Program-made: the position numbers and the translations under genes
Part shown: in pieces, positions 24,277-34,735 of the stretch
Numbering within the stretch: position 1 is the first letter of the stretch
Layout of the letters: each line of letters starts with the position of its first letter
Assembly: GCA_002104945.1 (NCBI GenBank)
Contig: MCFH01000107.1
Coordinates: 1 to 52,686, forward strand
Direction: 5' to 3'
Length of the DNA: 52,686 bases
Source: Piromyces finnis
Taxonomy: Eukaryota > Neocallimastigomycota > Neocallimastigomycetes > Neocallimastigales > Neocallimastigaceae
The notes under the pieces: model-generated
What the model was told of the DNA's origin: nothing
The model's database searches: none
The model's input: only the letters and a program-made list of their open reading frames with translations

Positions 24277-27014
24277 ACAATTTTATATATTTTTTTAAAT
24301 TATAATATTAATAATTCAAATAATCAATAATAATATTTTAATAATAATATTTTACTACTATTAATGAAAGTTAATTACTATTTTAATACTCTTTAGAACT
24401 TTTTTTTATTTTATTTTAATTTAAATTAAATTATTTCAACATACCATTTTATTTTAATAATAATAACACTAATAATAATAACAATAATATCACCTTTTTT
24501 TTTTAGAAAAAAAATGAAAGTTTATTTTTTTTTTAAAAAAATTTCAATTTTTTTATTTAGTATTATAGCACTAAATAAAATTTATATACGTATAGGGATC
24601 AATTTTGATACAAAATAAAAAAAAAGTTTTTTTTTTTATTGTTTAAAAAATTATTTTGGAAGTCTATTTATATTATTATAAATAAAACTTTATAATAATT
24701 TTTATCAAAATTTAAAATTTTAAATAATATTAAAATTTTAATCCAAAAAAAAAAAAAAAAATCCAATAAATTCATAATAAGGAAAAAGCAATCAAAAAAA
24801 AAAAAAGTTACAAATGAAGGGAAAAGAAAAAAAAAAAAAAAAAAGAATTTATCAGTTAAAGAAGGGAATGTTTAAATGGGAATAATATTCAATGGGATAA
24901 TTTATCAAATTTATGATAAAATTATTAGTTATCATAACTATTGAAAAGATTATACAAAGATTATATTCTTTTTTGTAATTTCAAACATATATTTAAAGTT
25001 AACTTGATAATAAAAAAATATTGTTTAAGAAAGAATTAAAAAAAAAAAAAATCGAAAAGAAAAAAAGATTTTATTTGAAATATACCTTTTTTTTTATATT
25101 TTTCTTTTTTAAAAGAAAGAATAAAAAAAGTGGTTGGGAAATAAAATTTTTATTTTTATTTTTTTTTTTTTTTTTTTTTCAAAAGAAAAAATTAATAAAA
25201 TAGGAAGCAAATTTAAAAAGAAAAAAAAAAATATTTTAAATATTTTAAATATTTTTATAAAAAAAAAATAAAAAGTGTTGTATGTATTGCGTATTGTGTG
25301 TTTTAATAATCATAATATTAATACCTATTTTTGTATTGAGCATAAAAAGAATAAAAAAAAAAGAACAATTTATAAAGAATACTATCTTCCACATGATTAA
25401 AACATTTTTAGTGAATAGTTTTGATCTTTTGACCATGTTAATCATATTTTATTATATTATTAATAATAGTAATAAAAGGCTGATATTTTGGAAGAATAAT
25501 GTTTAAAATTGATGATTTAATATAAATCCTAGATTTTTGACGGATTTAGCCAGAAAATTTATCCAGAGTAAATTTGACCTCTGACTAAAAAGTTTGTGTC
25601 TTTCTTAATCTATAAATATATATATAAAGTTTCCATTTTTTTTTTTTTTTTTTAAAGCTTAAACTATAATATACGACTTTTTCTGACAACATAAATTAGA
25701 GATGATCATTTATTTTGATAATACATATATATTTGATAAATATTATTTTATTGTTTTTAAAAAATTAGTCTAATACATCAAGTATATTTTATATAATCAT
25801 AATATCTACATCATTGGTAGAACTATATACTCTTATTATTATTACAGTATTTAAATATTACCCATATTTAATTTCTTTGAAAAAAAAATTTACAGTATGA
25901 AAAAGAAAAAAAAAAATTAAACATCAACTATTTAATTTATAAAATAGTAAAAAAACAAGCATTTTTTTTTTAAAAAAAAAGATTACTTCAAGCAATAAGC
26001 AAGCAAAAAAAAAAAAAAATAAAAAATAAAGTAAAATAAAAAGAAAGAAAAAAAGAAAAATAAAAAAATAACAATAATCTAAAAAGATATAAAAAAAAAT
26101 TAAAAAATTCTACAACCTATTTTTATATTGAAAAAAAAAAAAAAAAAAAGGTGTAGAGTCTTATATTAATTAATAATAAAATTAATTCCATTCATTTATT
26201 TATTAATTTATCAATAGAATTAAAAATGAATATAATTTGATATAAAAAATAAAAATTAAAAAAAAAAAAAAATACTATTGTATTTAATGGAGCAGCAATA
26301 ATGAAAATAATAATAAAAATAATAAAAATAATAAAAAATATCTTTATAAAAAAAATTAAAGTTTTTATTTTATTTTATTTTATTTTATTTTATTTTATTT
26401 TATTTTATTTTATTTTATTTTATTTTATTTTATTTTATTTTATTTTATTTTATTTTATTTTATTTTATTTTATTTTATTTTATTTTATTTTATTTTATTT
26501 TATTTTATTTTATTTTATTTTATTTTATTTTATTTTATTTTATTTATTTTATTTTATTTTATTTTATTTTATTTTATTTTATTTTATTTTATTTTATTTA
26601 TTTTATTTTATTTTATTTTATTTTATTTATTTTATTTTATTTTATTTTATTTTATTTTATTTATTTTATTTTATTTTATTTTATTTTATTTTATTTTATT
26701 TTATTTTATTTTATTTTATTTTATTTTATTTTATTTTATTTTATTTTATTTTATTTTATTTTATTTTATTTTATTTTATTTTATTTTATTTTATTTTATT
26801 TTCCCTTTTACAATTTTAAATATAAAAATCTTTATTTTTTTGTATATATATTTAGATTAATGGACAAATTTTTTTTTTCTAATGAAAAAAAATTTTTTTT
26901 GTACAACTTTTAATTATTTATGAAAAAGAAATAAAAAATAAAATAAAAAATTAAACATAAACTAAATCACTCTATTCGCTCCAACGCGCACTAAAAAAAC
27001 TTAAAAGTTAAAAA
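24277..27014. other. AT-rich intergenic region with large pentanucleotide repeat
   Basis: Contains the (TTTTA)n tract at 26362-26802 and many homopolymers. Short frames around 25020-25510 are Lys/Phe-rich and overlap on both strands, so I do not call genes. No RNA gene is seen before the tRNA at 27015. Confidence 0.6.
26362..26802. repeat. (TTTTA)n pentanucleotide satellite
   Basis: About 440 bp of TTTTA units with a few embedded TTTA units (near 26543, 26598, 26627 and 26662). The 172-residue Phe/Ile/Leu/Tyr frame that crosses it is an artefact. Confidence 0.97.
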
Positions 27015-27086
27015 GGGCTCAGCCGGGAATTGAACCCGGGACCTCTCGCACCCTAAGCGAGAATCATACCACTAGACCACTAAGCC
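27015..27086 (-). tRNA. trnP-AGG: tRNA-Pro (anticodon AGG), copy 1
   Basis: A 72-nt minus-strand cloverleaf. The acceptor GGCTTAG pairs with CTGAGCC. The anticodon stem is CTCGC/GCGAG with loop TTAGGGT, so the anticodon is AGG. The T stem is CCGGG/CCCGG with loop TTCAATT, and the discriminator is C. No intron. It ends with a short run of four T. It matches the second copy at 35148 except for one base (position 9, G here), and the 11-nt 5' flank CAAATTTTGAC is also the same in both. Confidence 0.95.
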
Positions 27087-28980
27087 AGTCAAAATTTGAA
27101 GAAGCATAAAATTTATAATAATTTGTCAACAATATCTGAAAAAAAAGAATTGTGAAGATATTAACTGGATTTAAAACAAATTCAGATAATATCTATAATT
27201 AATTAAACATAATAATTATAATTAAATAATTCCAACAATTATTTTAAAACACCTTTAAAAGTTACCTTTTGATATTTGATTCAGTAAAAGGGTTATGACT
27301 TCAAAAATTTAATGTCAATATACTTAACCAAAAATAAACAAACAAACATAAACGATCGCTACGGCTGTAAGTGCTACGGCTGTGAAACCAAGTTTATTAG
27401 AAAGCCTAAGGAAAAAGCTATATTTTGGTATAATCGCGGTCCTTCTAACTGGTCATTTAAGGAAGATATGATCATTTGAAGATTTTAATAAGTAAATTAA
27501 TATGATATTAAGTATGGATCATAGACATTTCTTATGACTTGACGAAAATTAAAAAGATATCAATAGGAATTTTTGTTATATTAATTTAATTAATGATAGT
27601 GACTGTTACTAAAAATAGAACTAAACCATTTAGGTGTAACAGTTAACATTTATAAATTAAATAATTTTAATTATTATAAAATAGGTTAATGGCAAGTTTT
27701 GTTATTAAAAAATTAAAAAATAATTTTTAAAATAATACTTATTTTGTTATAACAAATAGGTTATTATCAATTAATAATAGTGAATTATTAATTGAATAGT
27801 TTTTATGATTATTAATTATAATCAACGTTTAAATGATTAATCATATGTTTATTTTATTCTTATGTTATGATAAACAAATAAACAAACACTTTTAATAGTT
27901 TATTATTATATTATATTATTAATATATTACATTTAATACTATAATTCTTACCAATTTAATAGTCTTAACAATGAATATAAGATAGAGTGAATTAAATTGA
28001 ATTTTGATTCTTTTCAAAGACTATAGTTATAATCTTAATTATTTAGTTATCCAATATATTATATCATTTATACTATTATTAAATAAATAAAAATTTATAC
28101 AAAGTTATTTTTAAAAAAGAAAAAAAAAAAAAATATTGATTTTTCTTATTTGGAAGTTTTAAGTGTTATATTATAATTAAATTTAATTTCTTAAAAAAAC
28201 ATTTTACTATATAACCTGATTTGGCTGTATAGCCAAACCCTAAAACTTAATAAGAATTGTGAAGTTTTTCACTGGATCTACATTGAAATCCAGAAAATAC
28301 CTATTGAGTTTATTAAAAAAAAAAAAAAAAATAACATAAAATTAAAATAATTTGTATTAAACGAAAAAGTCAACTTTATTTTTATATTCCAACATAAAAA
28401 GGTTAAAATTCACAAAAAAAAATTTTTAAATTTTCATTTCTTTTCTATAAAGTAATCCTTTTGGCCAACCAACAATAATAAATAGAATCTGGAAATTTGG
28501 GCGTATTTCTACAAGTTTCAAATCAATTTTATTGAGAAGTTCTTAAGGAGTTGGTCAAGTTATAAAATTTTCAACTGGTTATTTACGGAAATTATGAAAG
28601 AATTGAATATTTTAATATTTATCCATGTTATTATTTAATATTTAAAATATTTAATAATAATATGGATAAATATTAAAATATTATGTTCATAGCAACATTA
28701 TTTTTCGATCCTTGGATGCTGACTTTTCCTATCATTAGATATTATTTTATTAAATTAATAGAATTATCGACACGAAACATAAAATTTCAACCGCAAAATT
28801 CATTGGCATACAACTATCATTCCTTATAAATAAATTAATATGAGATGTAGTCGTGGTGGTTAGTTTAATCTATCTGTAATTATTTTTAAAATATTAACAA
28901 TTATTGAATATATATTAAATAGAAATTATGTTAAAATATATATATATATATTTTCTATAGTTAATTATCACTTTAGACTA
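27087..28980. other. Probable relics of LTR retroelements upstream of tRNA-Pro
   Basis: Non-coding and GC-patchy. A TGTCAAC start lies about 37 bp upstream of the tRNA (27124). AGAATTGTGAAG occurs at about 27148 and again at about 28252, each followed by ACTGGAT or CACTGGAT. Around 27395-27475 (AAGTTTATTAGAAAGCC ... CTGGTCATTTAAGGA) and 28515-28605 there are blocks with the same skeleton as part of the probable solo LTR at about 37250-37335 (AAGTTCGTTAGAAAGCC ... GCTGGTTCACGAGAT). I read these as old diverged solo LTRs. Boundaries cannot be set by eye. Confidence 0.45.
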
Positions 28981-28993
28981 GGTACACCTAAAC
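28981..28993. repeat. 5' target-site duplication of the LINE
   Basis: GGTACACCTAAAC here and at 34526-34538 flank the non-LTR element exactly: one copy just before the 5' end, the other just after the poly(A) tail. Confidence 0.9.
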
Positions 28994-28996
28994 TCT

Positions 28997-29161
28997 CTTG
29001 GGAACGTGCCTTCATTTATTTAATAAATGTAGTTTCTCAAGGGGGTCTACTCATGCTCATGGTACTGAGAGAGTAGAAAGAATTAAATCCAAGCATTGCG
29101 CAATGGATGCTTGATTAGTCTTTAAGGGAAAATTATTAGGACTAAGCTCATGGTACTGAGC
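28997..29161 (+). promoter_or_regulatory. Cluster of four predicted hairpins at the LINE 5' end
   Basis: Hairpin 1: CTTGGGAA (28997-29004) with TTTCTCAAG (29033-29041), enclosing CATTTAT/ATAAATG. Hairpin 2: CTACTC (29047-29052) with GAGTAG (29071-29076), enclosing CTCA-TGGTAC-TGAG. Hairpin 3: AAGCAT (29091-29096) with ATGCTT (29107-29112). Hairpin 4: GCTCA-TGGTAC-TGAGC (29146-29161). Hairpins 2 and 4 share the 14-mer CTCATGGTACTGAG. The function is unknown. RNP binding, an internal promoter, translation control and a self-cleaving ribozyme are all possible, but no known ribozyme core is recognised. Confidence 0.55.
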
Positions 29162-29760
29162 GATTAAAAAACATTTTATTCATCAAATTTAAGTATTTGA
29201 TGAATAAGTGAATGTTTGATATTCAGGTAAGTTTGTATAGTATTTAATTAGAAGAGTAATACATTTTGTTGCTGTATTTTTTCTTTTATTCATGTATTCA
29301 TGTAGTACTACTCTTCTCTTGTAAGAATCCAATGTAGTCAACTTTAGCATTTGCATTGTATTTTTATATTTATGTAGCTATTGTTGTATTGTTTCTTGTA
29401 AGAGACTGATTCACTCTACATCATGTAAAAATACTATTCACAAGCTTTCTGGTGTCGACATTCTTGATTCAAATTTTTTACCAATTTAAATATTTAATTA
29501 AAAGTAAAGTCAAACAAGTTTAGTGTCAAAAAGCGATTCGAATTTACTAACAACAAACCAAAACTAGAATTTTTAAAGAAAATTTACAACTAGAATTCAA
29601 AAAAAAAAGAAACTTTAAACAAAGCATCGTAACAATTTTTGTACTATCCAGTACTTTTAAGAAGAGAGAGAGAGACAGATTTTTTTTCCATATACGTTAT
29701 ATTTATAATTTTTATTAGTATTTATTTTATATTCAATATTTTTAATTAGAATTTATTATC

Positions 29761-31938
29761 ATGTCAGTCCTTTATATTAAAGACAAGAATTATATCAGAC
29801 GTGGTACCCGGTCTTATGGTATCCCCTTAGATGATATTCGCTCCTTCTTTATCCGTGGTATTCGATCATGGTCAGTAAATATGCTATGGGAAAAACTCGA
29901 GGTTATTCTAGAAGATAAATTTAATTCAGTTATTAGTGTTAAATATTTTCAGACTTTCAATGATCACTTTTTCTTAGTCAAGGTTCATGGTTCATCGAAA
30001 GATTGTATTAAAATCTTACACATGTTAAAGAAGAAACTTTCAGTTACCTCAATTTCCTTTTCAGCTCGTAGTAGAAGGAATCACAAATACACTTTTTCCA
30101 CTCTCAAACGTAAAATTTTAGTTTCTAATAAACATCAACATTCTATTCAACAATCATTTCAACAATCAGTTCAACAATCTCATCAACAATCCGATCTTCA
30201 ACAAGATCTTCAACAGGATCTTCAACAAGTTTCCCATCATGAAAATATTCCAGATCTACAGTTAACACAATTTCAATCTCAACATTCAACAATTAATTCT
30301 AATAGTTCTATCAACTCAAATAACAGTTCAATAGTTGATAGTTCTTCAGCTTCACAGCCATCTAGTAATAGTTCTACTTATTCCTCTGATGCATCATCCA
30401 TTAATAACGATGACTTTAATAATAATAATAATAGCAACGATTCTTCCTCATCCAACAAGCCTGATAACTTTTCTTTTTGTCTTAGTTGGAACACCAATGG
30501 GTGGAATCATGAAAAGAGAGATAGTATTAGCTATTTCACAGCTATTTTCAAACCATTATTTTTATGTTTCCAAGAAACTGGTAATGGTTCTGGATCGAAT
30601 ACAGATTATCCTTGTCGTGTTACTTTGCGAAACTATAGACACTTTTTCAAGAAAGCTGACGAATCAGTTCCGGGAATGAGAGGTTTATATTTAGGTTTTC
30701 ACAATTCATGTCAAGCCTCACTTGAAAACTTCTCTGGAAAGTATATTATTTCTATTTATACTTTTAGTCTCTGGAATAGATTCAAATGCTCGATTGGTAA
30801 TGTTTATATGCCTCATAGTCATCACAACATCTATGTTGATCATGCAAAGTTAGAAGTTCGCTTGTGGTTACAAACTCATTCATCCCATCCATCGATTCTT
30901 GTTGGTGATTTTAATATGTCTAAAGTAAAATTATCCAACTGGTTATCAACTAATGGATTAGGAGATTGGGAAATTCTTCCGCTTAGAGGGTCTACTATCT
31001 CTTGGACTCGAGGTGATCAATCTTCCGACATTGACCATGCTCTTATCAATTCGAAGATGAAAGATCTTATTCACTCAGGATCATTTATAAATAATTTTTA
31101 TCCTGTATCAGACCATAAGCCACTTCTTATTAATGGTAAAATTATTCCTATGGAAGATTTTTCTAATGACTTTAATGTTCCTAAGAAAATTCTGAAATGG
31201 AATAGATTAAAATGTATTGAGGAAAAGGAATCTATTCTCAGTCATAATAAATTCCAAATACTTTCAGCAAAATCCAACGATCCTAATGTTTCTACAGATG
31301 AACTTTCCAAAGAGTTTACTTCAACTGCTTTTTCAATTGCAGACGAGCTCAGTATTACTTCAGCAAATAATGTTATAAAGTCTTCATTTCATATTTCACA
31401 ACAAATTTTTAATCTTCAAAAAATCAAAATGAAGTTGTATAAGAGATTTAAAAAAGAAAGAATTTATGATATAGATGAATTTATTAAAAGAATTAAAATC
31501 TACCGTAAACTCATTGATTACATCCACAAAAGATGTAATGAATTTAGGAAGCAAGAATATCTTCATTGGATTAAAACAGGATGTGAGTATATGAAGAGTC
31601 ATAATCCTAAGAAGGCCTGGAAATGGATCAAGAAAACTGCAAAAATTGGAAAAGATTCTTTCTTTATTGCTCAACCAATTAAAAATAAAAATGGAGAATT
31701 AGTTGTTGCTACGGAAGAACAACTAGATGTGTGGCATGATCATTTCGAAAATCTTGCATCAGACCCAAGTGGTGTAAGTCTTGATTTGGAGCATTGGTAT
31801 GAAGAACCAACGAATAAACGTTTTCACTTCCTATGCTTGATGAGTGGGATATCAACCAAGATATTAGTGTTGATGAAGTCAAGTCAGCTATCCTCTCTAC
31901 TCCAAATTATAAAGCATCAGGTCCGGATGGTATTCTAA
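29761..31938 (+). CDS. LINE polyprotein, N-terminal part with APE-type endonuclease (frameshifted)
   Basis: 725 codons. Residues 1-125 form a basic, possibly RNA-binding region, followed by a Gln/Ser/Asn-rich linker (about 125-235). The endonuclease (about 237-465) shows the APE-fold landmarks: SWNTNGW (N244), FQETGNG (E272), VGDFNMS (D383, N385), SDIDHALI and VSDHKPLL (D451, H452). These make a nick in target DNA that primes reverse transcription. Residues about 480-690 form a Lys-rich connector typical of the region before the RT. From about codon 685 the frame departs from the conserved sequence and stops at 31936. The true continuation is in the -1 frame, so this and the next entry are halves of one gene. 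Confidence 0.9.
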   Translation: MSVLYIKDKNYIRRGTRSYGIPLDDIRSFFIRGIRSWSVNMLWEKLEVILEDKFNSVISVKYFQTFNDHFFLVKVHGSSKDCIKILHMLKKKLSVTSISFSARSRRNHKYTFSTLKRKILVSNKHQHSIQQSFQQSVQQSHQQSDLQQDLQQDLQQVSHHENIPDLQLTQFQSQHSTINSNSSINSNNSSIVDSSSASQPSSNSSTYSSDASSINNDDFNNNNNSNDSSSSNKPDNFSFCLSWNTNGWNHEKRDSISYFTAIFKPLFLCFQETGNGSGSNTDYPCRVTLRNYRHFFKKADESVPGMRGLYLGFHNSCQASLENFSGKYIISIYTFSLWNRFKCSIGNVYMPHSHHNIYVDHAKLEVRLWLQTHSSHPSILVGDFNMSKVKLSNWLSTNGLGDWEILPLRGSTISWTRGDQSSDIDHALINSKMKDLIHSGSFINNFYPVSDHKPLLINGKIIPMEDFSNDFNVPKKILKWNRLKCIEEKESILSHNKFQILSAKSNDPNVSTDELSKEFTSTAFSIADELSITSANNVIKSSFHISQQIFNLQKIKMKLYKRFKKERIYDIDEFIKRIKIYRKLIDYIHKRCNEFRKQEYLHWIKTGCEYMKSHNPKKAWKWIKKTAKIGKDSFFIAQPIKNKNGELVVATEEQLDVWHDHFENLASDPSGVSLDLEHWYEEPTNKRFHFLCLMSGISTKILVLMKSSQLSSLLQIIKHQVRMVF

Positions 31939-34268
31939 TTGAATTTTACAAAGCATTAGTTCCATCAAGTAATGATTCTAATAATGCTACAGATAATAAT
32001 TCTTCTGGTAATACTACTTCAGATAATGATGCTCATGGTTTAAATTTTATTCTTAAATTATTTAACCGTATTTGTGATGGAGATTTCCCCAACTCATGGA
32101 ATGAATCCAGTATTGTTTCTATTCCTAAGAAGGGAGATTTGACAGATTGTGATAACTATCGAGGTATATCACTTATCAATAATGGTATTAAGTTGATCTC
32201 CAAAATTGTCACCACTAGAATCTCAGAATATGGTTTAAAGAATAATTTCATTAGACCTGAACAATTTGGTTTTCGAAAAAAGGAAGAAAGTATTAGTCTT
32301 TTCATTTCAATCCAAGAAATATGCCGTAGACGTCAATTAGATAATAAAGAGACATATTTGGCCTTTTTAGATCTCAGGAAAGCATACGATTCAGTCCCAA
32401 TCGGTAATATTCTCCATAAATTAGATTGTTTAGGAATCCGAGGTAAGAGTCTACAATTTATCAAAAATTTATATTTAACATCTAAGGCTAATGTCAAATT
32501 AGATGGACAATTCTCGAAATCTTTTGATGTGAAGAAAGGAGTCCGTCAAGGTTGCCCTCTTTCTCCTATTCTCTTTAATCTCTTTATTAATGATATATTT
32601 AGAGAGTGCGAAGATCTAGGAGTCAGTTTAGGTGACACTCGATGCTGTGGTGGACTTTTTGCAGATGATATAGTTATTTGTGCTCCAACAAGAGGATGCT
32701 TAAAAAAGATGCTTAGAAGAGTTAATGAATGGGCATTGTATAATGAAATGGAATTTGGTATCCAGAAATGTTCAACGATGGTGATTCGTCCTGAATCAAT
32801 AGAAAATCAGAACAAGAGAGATCCAACATTTTACTTAGCAGGACAACCCATTCCAACTACTGATTGCTATACTTATCTTGGTGTTCCATTTGATAAGAAT
32901 CTGTCCCTTAAACCAGTAATTAAAGCTCTTAATAACAAGGTTTTGAAAGGGCTTTTCTCAGTCAGTAAATTCTTAAGAAATCCTAATATTCCTATTCCTT
33001 TCAAAAAACTAGTACTTAACTCACAAGTGATTAGCAGAGTTTCATACTTTGCACCATTACTTGGATCCAACAAAGCTAGGTCTAGGATTGCTCAGAAGCA
33101 TGTTAACAAAGGAATACGATGGGTTGCCGGAGTTCATAAAGCTGTATCGTTTATATCTTTATACTCTATCTCAAAAGATTTGAATATTCCTCCATTGTCA
33201 GCCAAATGTGCGTTAGCTCAGGTTAGATGTTTTAACAAATGGAAAAACTCAAATTGTATTATCTCACACCTTGTCAATTACATTCCTAAATTTAGAAAAT
33301 ACACGTGGTGCAAATCAAGTAGGACACTTGATAAAAAACTAAAGAAACATGGAGATGTTAAAGCAGTTAAAAACTTTTATTGGAAAGATCTCAAAGGAAA
33401 TTCAATCAAAGCGCAATATTATGATGATAATAAATTTATTGAAACTAAAGATTTTATTAAATTATGTTATGAGTACCCAGAGTTTGCCTATGGCTTCTAC
33501 TGGCTATTGAAAGCAAGAAGCGGATACAAGTTGGATGCTAGAGTTGCCAAAGCTACTAAATTTGTTGATCCAGTTTGTCCTAACTACTGTCCATGTTGCA
33601 AGTGTGGAGATCAAAGTATTAAACATTGGTTATTAGATTGTCCAACATTTAGAGATATCCGTATTAAACATTATGATTCTATAGTCCAGCTATTAAATTT
33701 TTTCAGTCAACGTAATTCCAATAGTCCTATCAATAATAATGAAATTGATAATATCAGTAGAGATAGTAATAACATTAATAGTAATAGTAACAATAGTAGT
33801 AATAACAATAGTAATAGTAACAATAGTAATAATAACAATAATAGAAATAATAATATTAGTAATGATAGCAATAGTGAAGATAATAATTCTAATTTAGATA
33901 GTAATTTAGTTAATGATAGTAATAGTTCTAATAATCCGGTGAATATTAATGTGTATGATTATTCTAGTGTGTGCAGTGAAATATTTAAATTCCTTCTTGG
34001 GGGAAGAAGTTTTAACAATATCAATTACAATTCAAGGGAATGGAAAGAACTTTGTAAGCGTCAGATTCAATCTGGTACTAACGAAGGAACACCATTCTTG
34101 ACGGTAACCGCGGAACTTCTAACCAAAATCATGCCTTTTGCTATTGGCCAGCAATGGACAATGTTCAAAAGGTTTGAAGCAACATCCAAGAGCGTCAATG
34201 CTGAAGAAACAGTAAGACAGGCCAGGAGGGCCAGCGCAACCAATGGAGATCATAATTTTGTTCCATGA
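31833..34268 (+). CDS. LINE polyprotein, reverse transcriptase and zinc-finger part
   Basis: 811 codons from a methionine that is probably internal; the same frame is open only back to 31818, after a stop at 31815. RT blocks: KASGPDGI (about 29), FGFRKKEES, FLDLRKAYDSV, VRQGCPLSPILFNLFIND, and the catalytic FADD (F276-D279). Then comes a thumb-like region and a zf-RVT-type finger near 582-606 (CPNYCPCCKCGDQSIKHWLL). An Asn/Ser-rich insert (about 630-700) precedes the last 110 residues. This enzyme copies element RNA onto nicked DNA. The break relative to the endonuclease half lies at a TTTT run (31821-31824) and is consistent with one lost T. Confidence 0.92.
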   Translation: MLDEWDINQDISVDEVKSAILSTPNYKASGPDGILIEFYKALVPSSNDSNNATDNNSSGNTTSDNDAHGLNFILKLFNRICDGDFPNSWNESSIVSIPKKGDLTDCDNYRGISLINNGIKLISKIVTTRISEYGLKNNFIRPEQFGFRKKEESISLFISIQEICRRRQLDNKETYLAFLDLRKAYDSVPIGNILHKLDCLGIRGKSLQFIKNLYLTSKANVKLDGQFSKSFDVKKGVRQGCPLSPILFNLFINDIFRECEDLGVSLGDTRCCGGLFADDIVICAPTRGCLKKMLRRVNEWALYNEMEFGIQKCSTMVIRPESIENQNKRDPTFYLAGQPIPTTDCYTYLGVPFDKNLSLKPVIKALNNKVLKGLFSVSKFLRNPNIPIPFKKLVLNSQVISRVSYFAPLLGSNKARSRIAQKHVNKGIRWVAGVHKAVSFISLYSISKDLNIPPLSAKCALAQVRCFNKWKNSNCIISHLVNYIPKFRKYTWCKSSRTLDKKLKKHGDVKAVKNFYWKDLKGNSIKAQYYDDNKFIETKDFIKLCYEYPEFAYGFYWLLKARSGYKLDARVAKATKFVDPVCPNYCPCCKCGDQSIKHWLLDCPTFRDIRIKHYDSIVQLLNFFSQRNSNSPINNNEIDNISRDSNNINSNSNNSSNNNSNSNNSNNNNNRNNNISNDSNSEDNNSNLDSNLVNDSNSSNNPVNINVYDYSSVCSEIFKFLLGGRSFNNINYNSREWKELCKRQIQSGTNEGTPFLTVTAELLTKIMPFAIGQQWTMFKRFEATSKSVNAEETVRQARRASATNGDHNFVP

Positions 34269-34525
34269 CAAAATTTTGATCTTTGGCTCGGTGTCCCATT
34301 GGAAGTCAAATACAATTATTATACTTTAGTATGATAGTGGCTTTCTTACTTTAATTAAAATTACTAGAATACATTATACCCAATTTTTATTCATTTGTGT
34401 TTATTTAAACATATTTTTTTTATTTTTATTTTATTTTAATTTTTATATTACATGTATTATAATTTTAATTAAATTAATAATAAAGTTTAAAATATTTGAT
34501 GCCGTTAAAAAAAAAAAAAAAAAAA

Positions 34526-34538
34526 GGTACACCTAAAC
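34526..34538. repeat. 3' target-site duplication of the LINE
   Basis: GGTACACCTAAAC follows the poly(A) tail directly and matches 28981-28993 in all 13 positions. Confidence 0.9.
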
Positions 34539-34735
34539 CTAATTCAAGAATCCTTAAAAAGAAAATATATAAAAGTATTAAAGGTTAAAAATCTCTGAAA
34601 AAAAAATATCGAATATATCCGAATTATATAAATAAATAATATAAGTGAAGTAAGGATATCTTATAATCAATTAAATTATAATAATAATAAACATAATAAA
34701 TAATAATAATAATAATAGAATAAAAAATTAATTTT

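Larger units (their letters stand above)
28994..34525 (+). mobile_element. Full-length non-LTR retrotransposon (LINE), 5.5 kb
   Basis: Bounded by the 13-bp duplication GGTACACCTAAAC. The order is a structured 5' UTR (28994-29760), a coding region with APE-type endonuclease then reverse transcriptase and a C-terminal CCHC-type finger, a 3' UTR of about 240 nt, and a 19-nt poly(A) tail (34507-34525). This is the target-primed reverse transcription signature. The element lies between two tRNA-Pro genes and next to LTR relics. A single frameshift near 31818-31830 splits the polyprotein, so this copy is probably inactive unless the break is a sequencing error. The clade was not determined. There is no separate gag-like ORF upstream. 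Confidence 0.93.

Noticed and set aside
25021-25506. 60-74-residue Lys/Phe- or Ile-rich frames on both strands
   Set aside because: Low-complexity composition from poly(A)/poly(T), overlapping on opposite strands, with no motif or supporting context.
26301-26819. 172-residue Phe/Ile/Leu/Tyr open frame
   Set aside because: Translation of the (TTTTA)n satellite. The pentamer repeat has no stop in this frame, and there is no start context or domain.
28994-29045. HDV-like self-cleaving ribozyme at the LINE 5' end
   Set aside because: The element does not begin with the G-rich P1 strand expected, and I cannot build the nested double pseudoknot. Only simple hairpins are supported.
31816-31938. 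Programmed frameshift between LINE endonuclease and RT
   Set aside because: No X XXY YYZ heptamer in phase (AAA CGT TTT CAC). A single missing T in TTTT explains the shift more simply.
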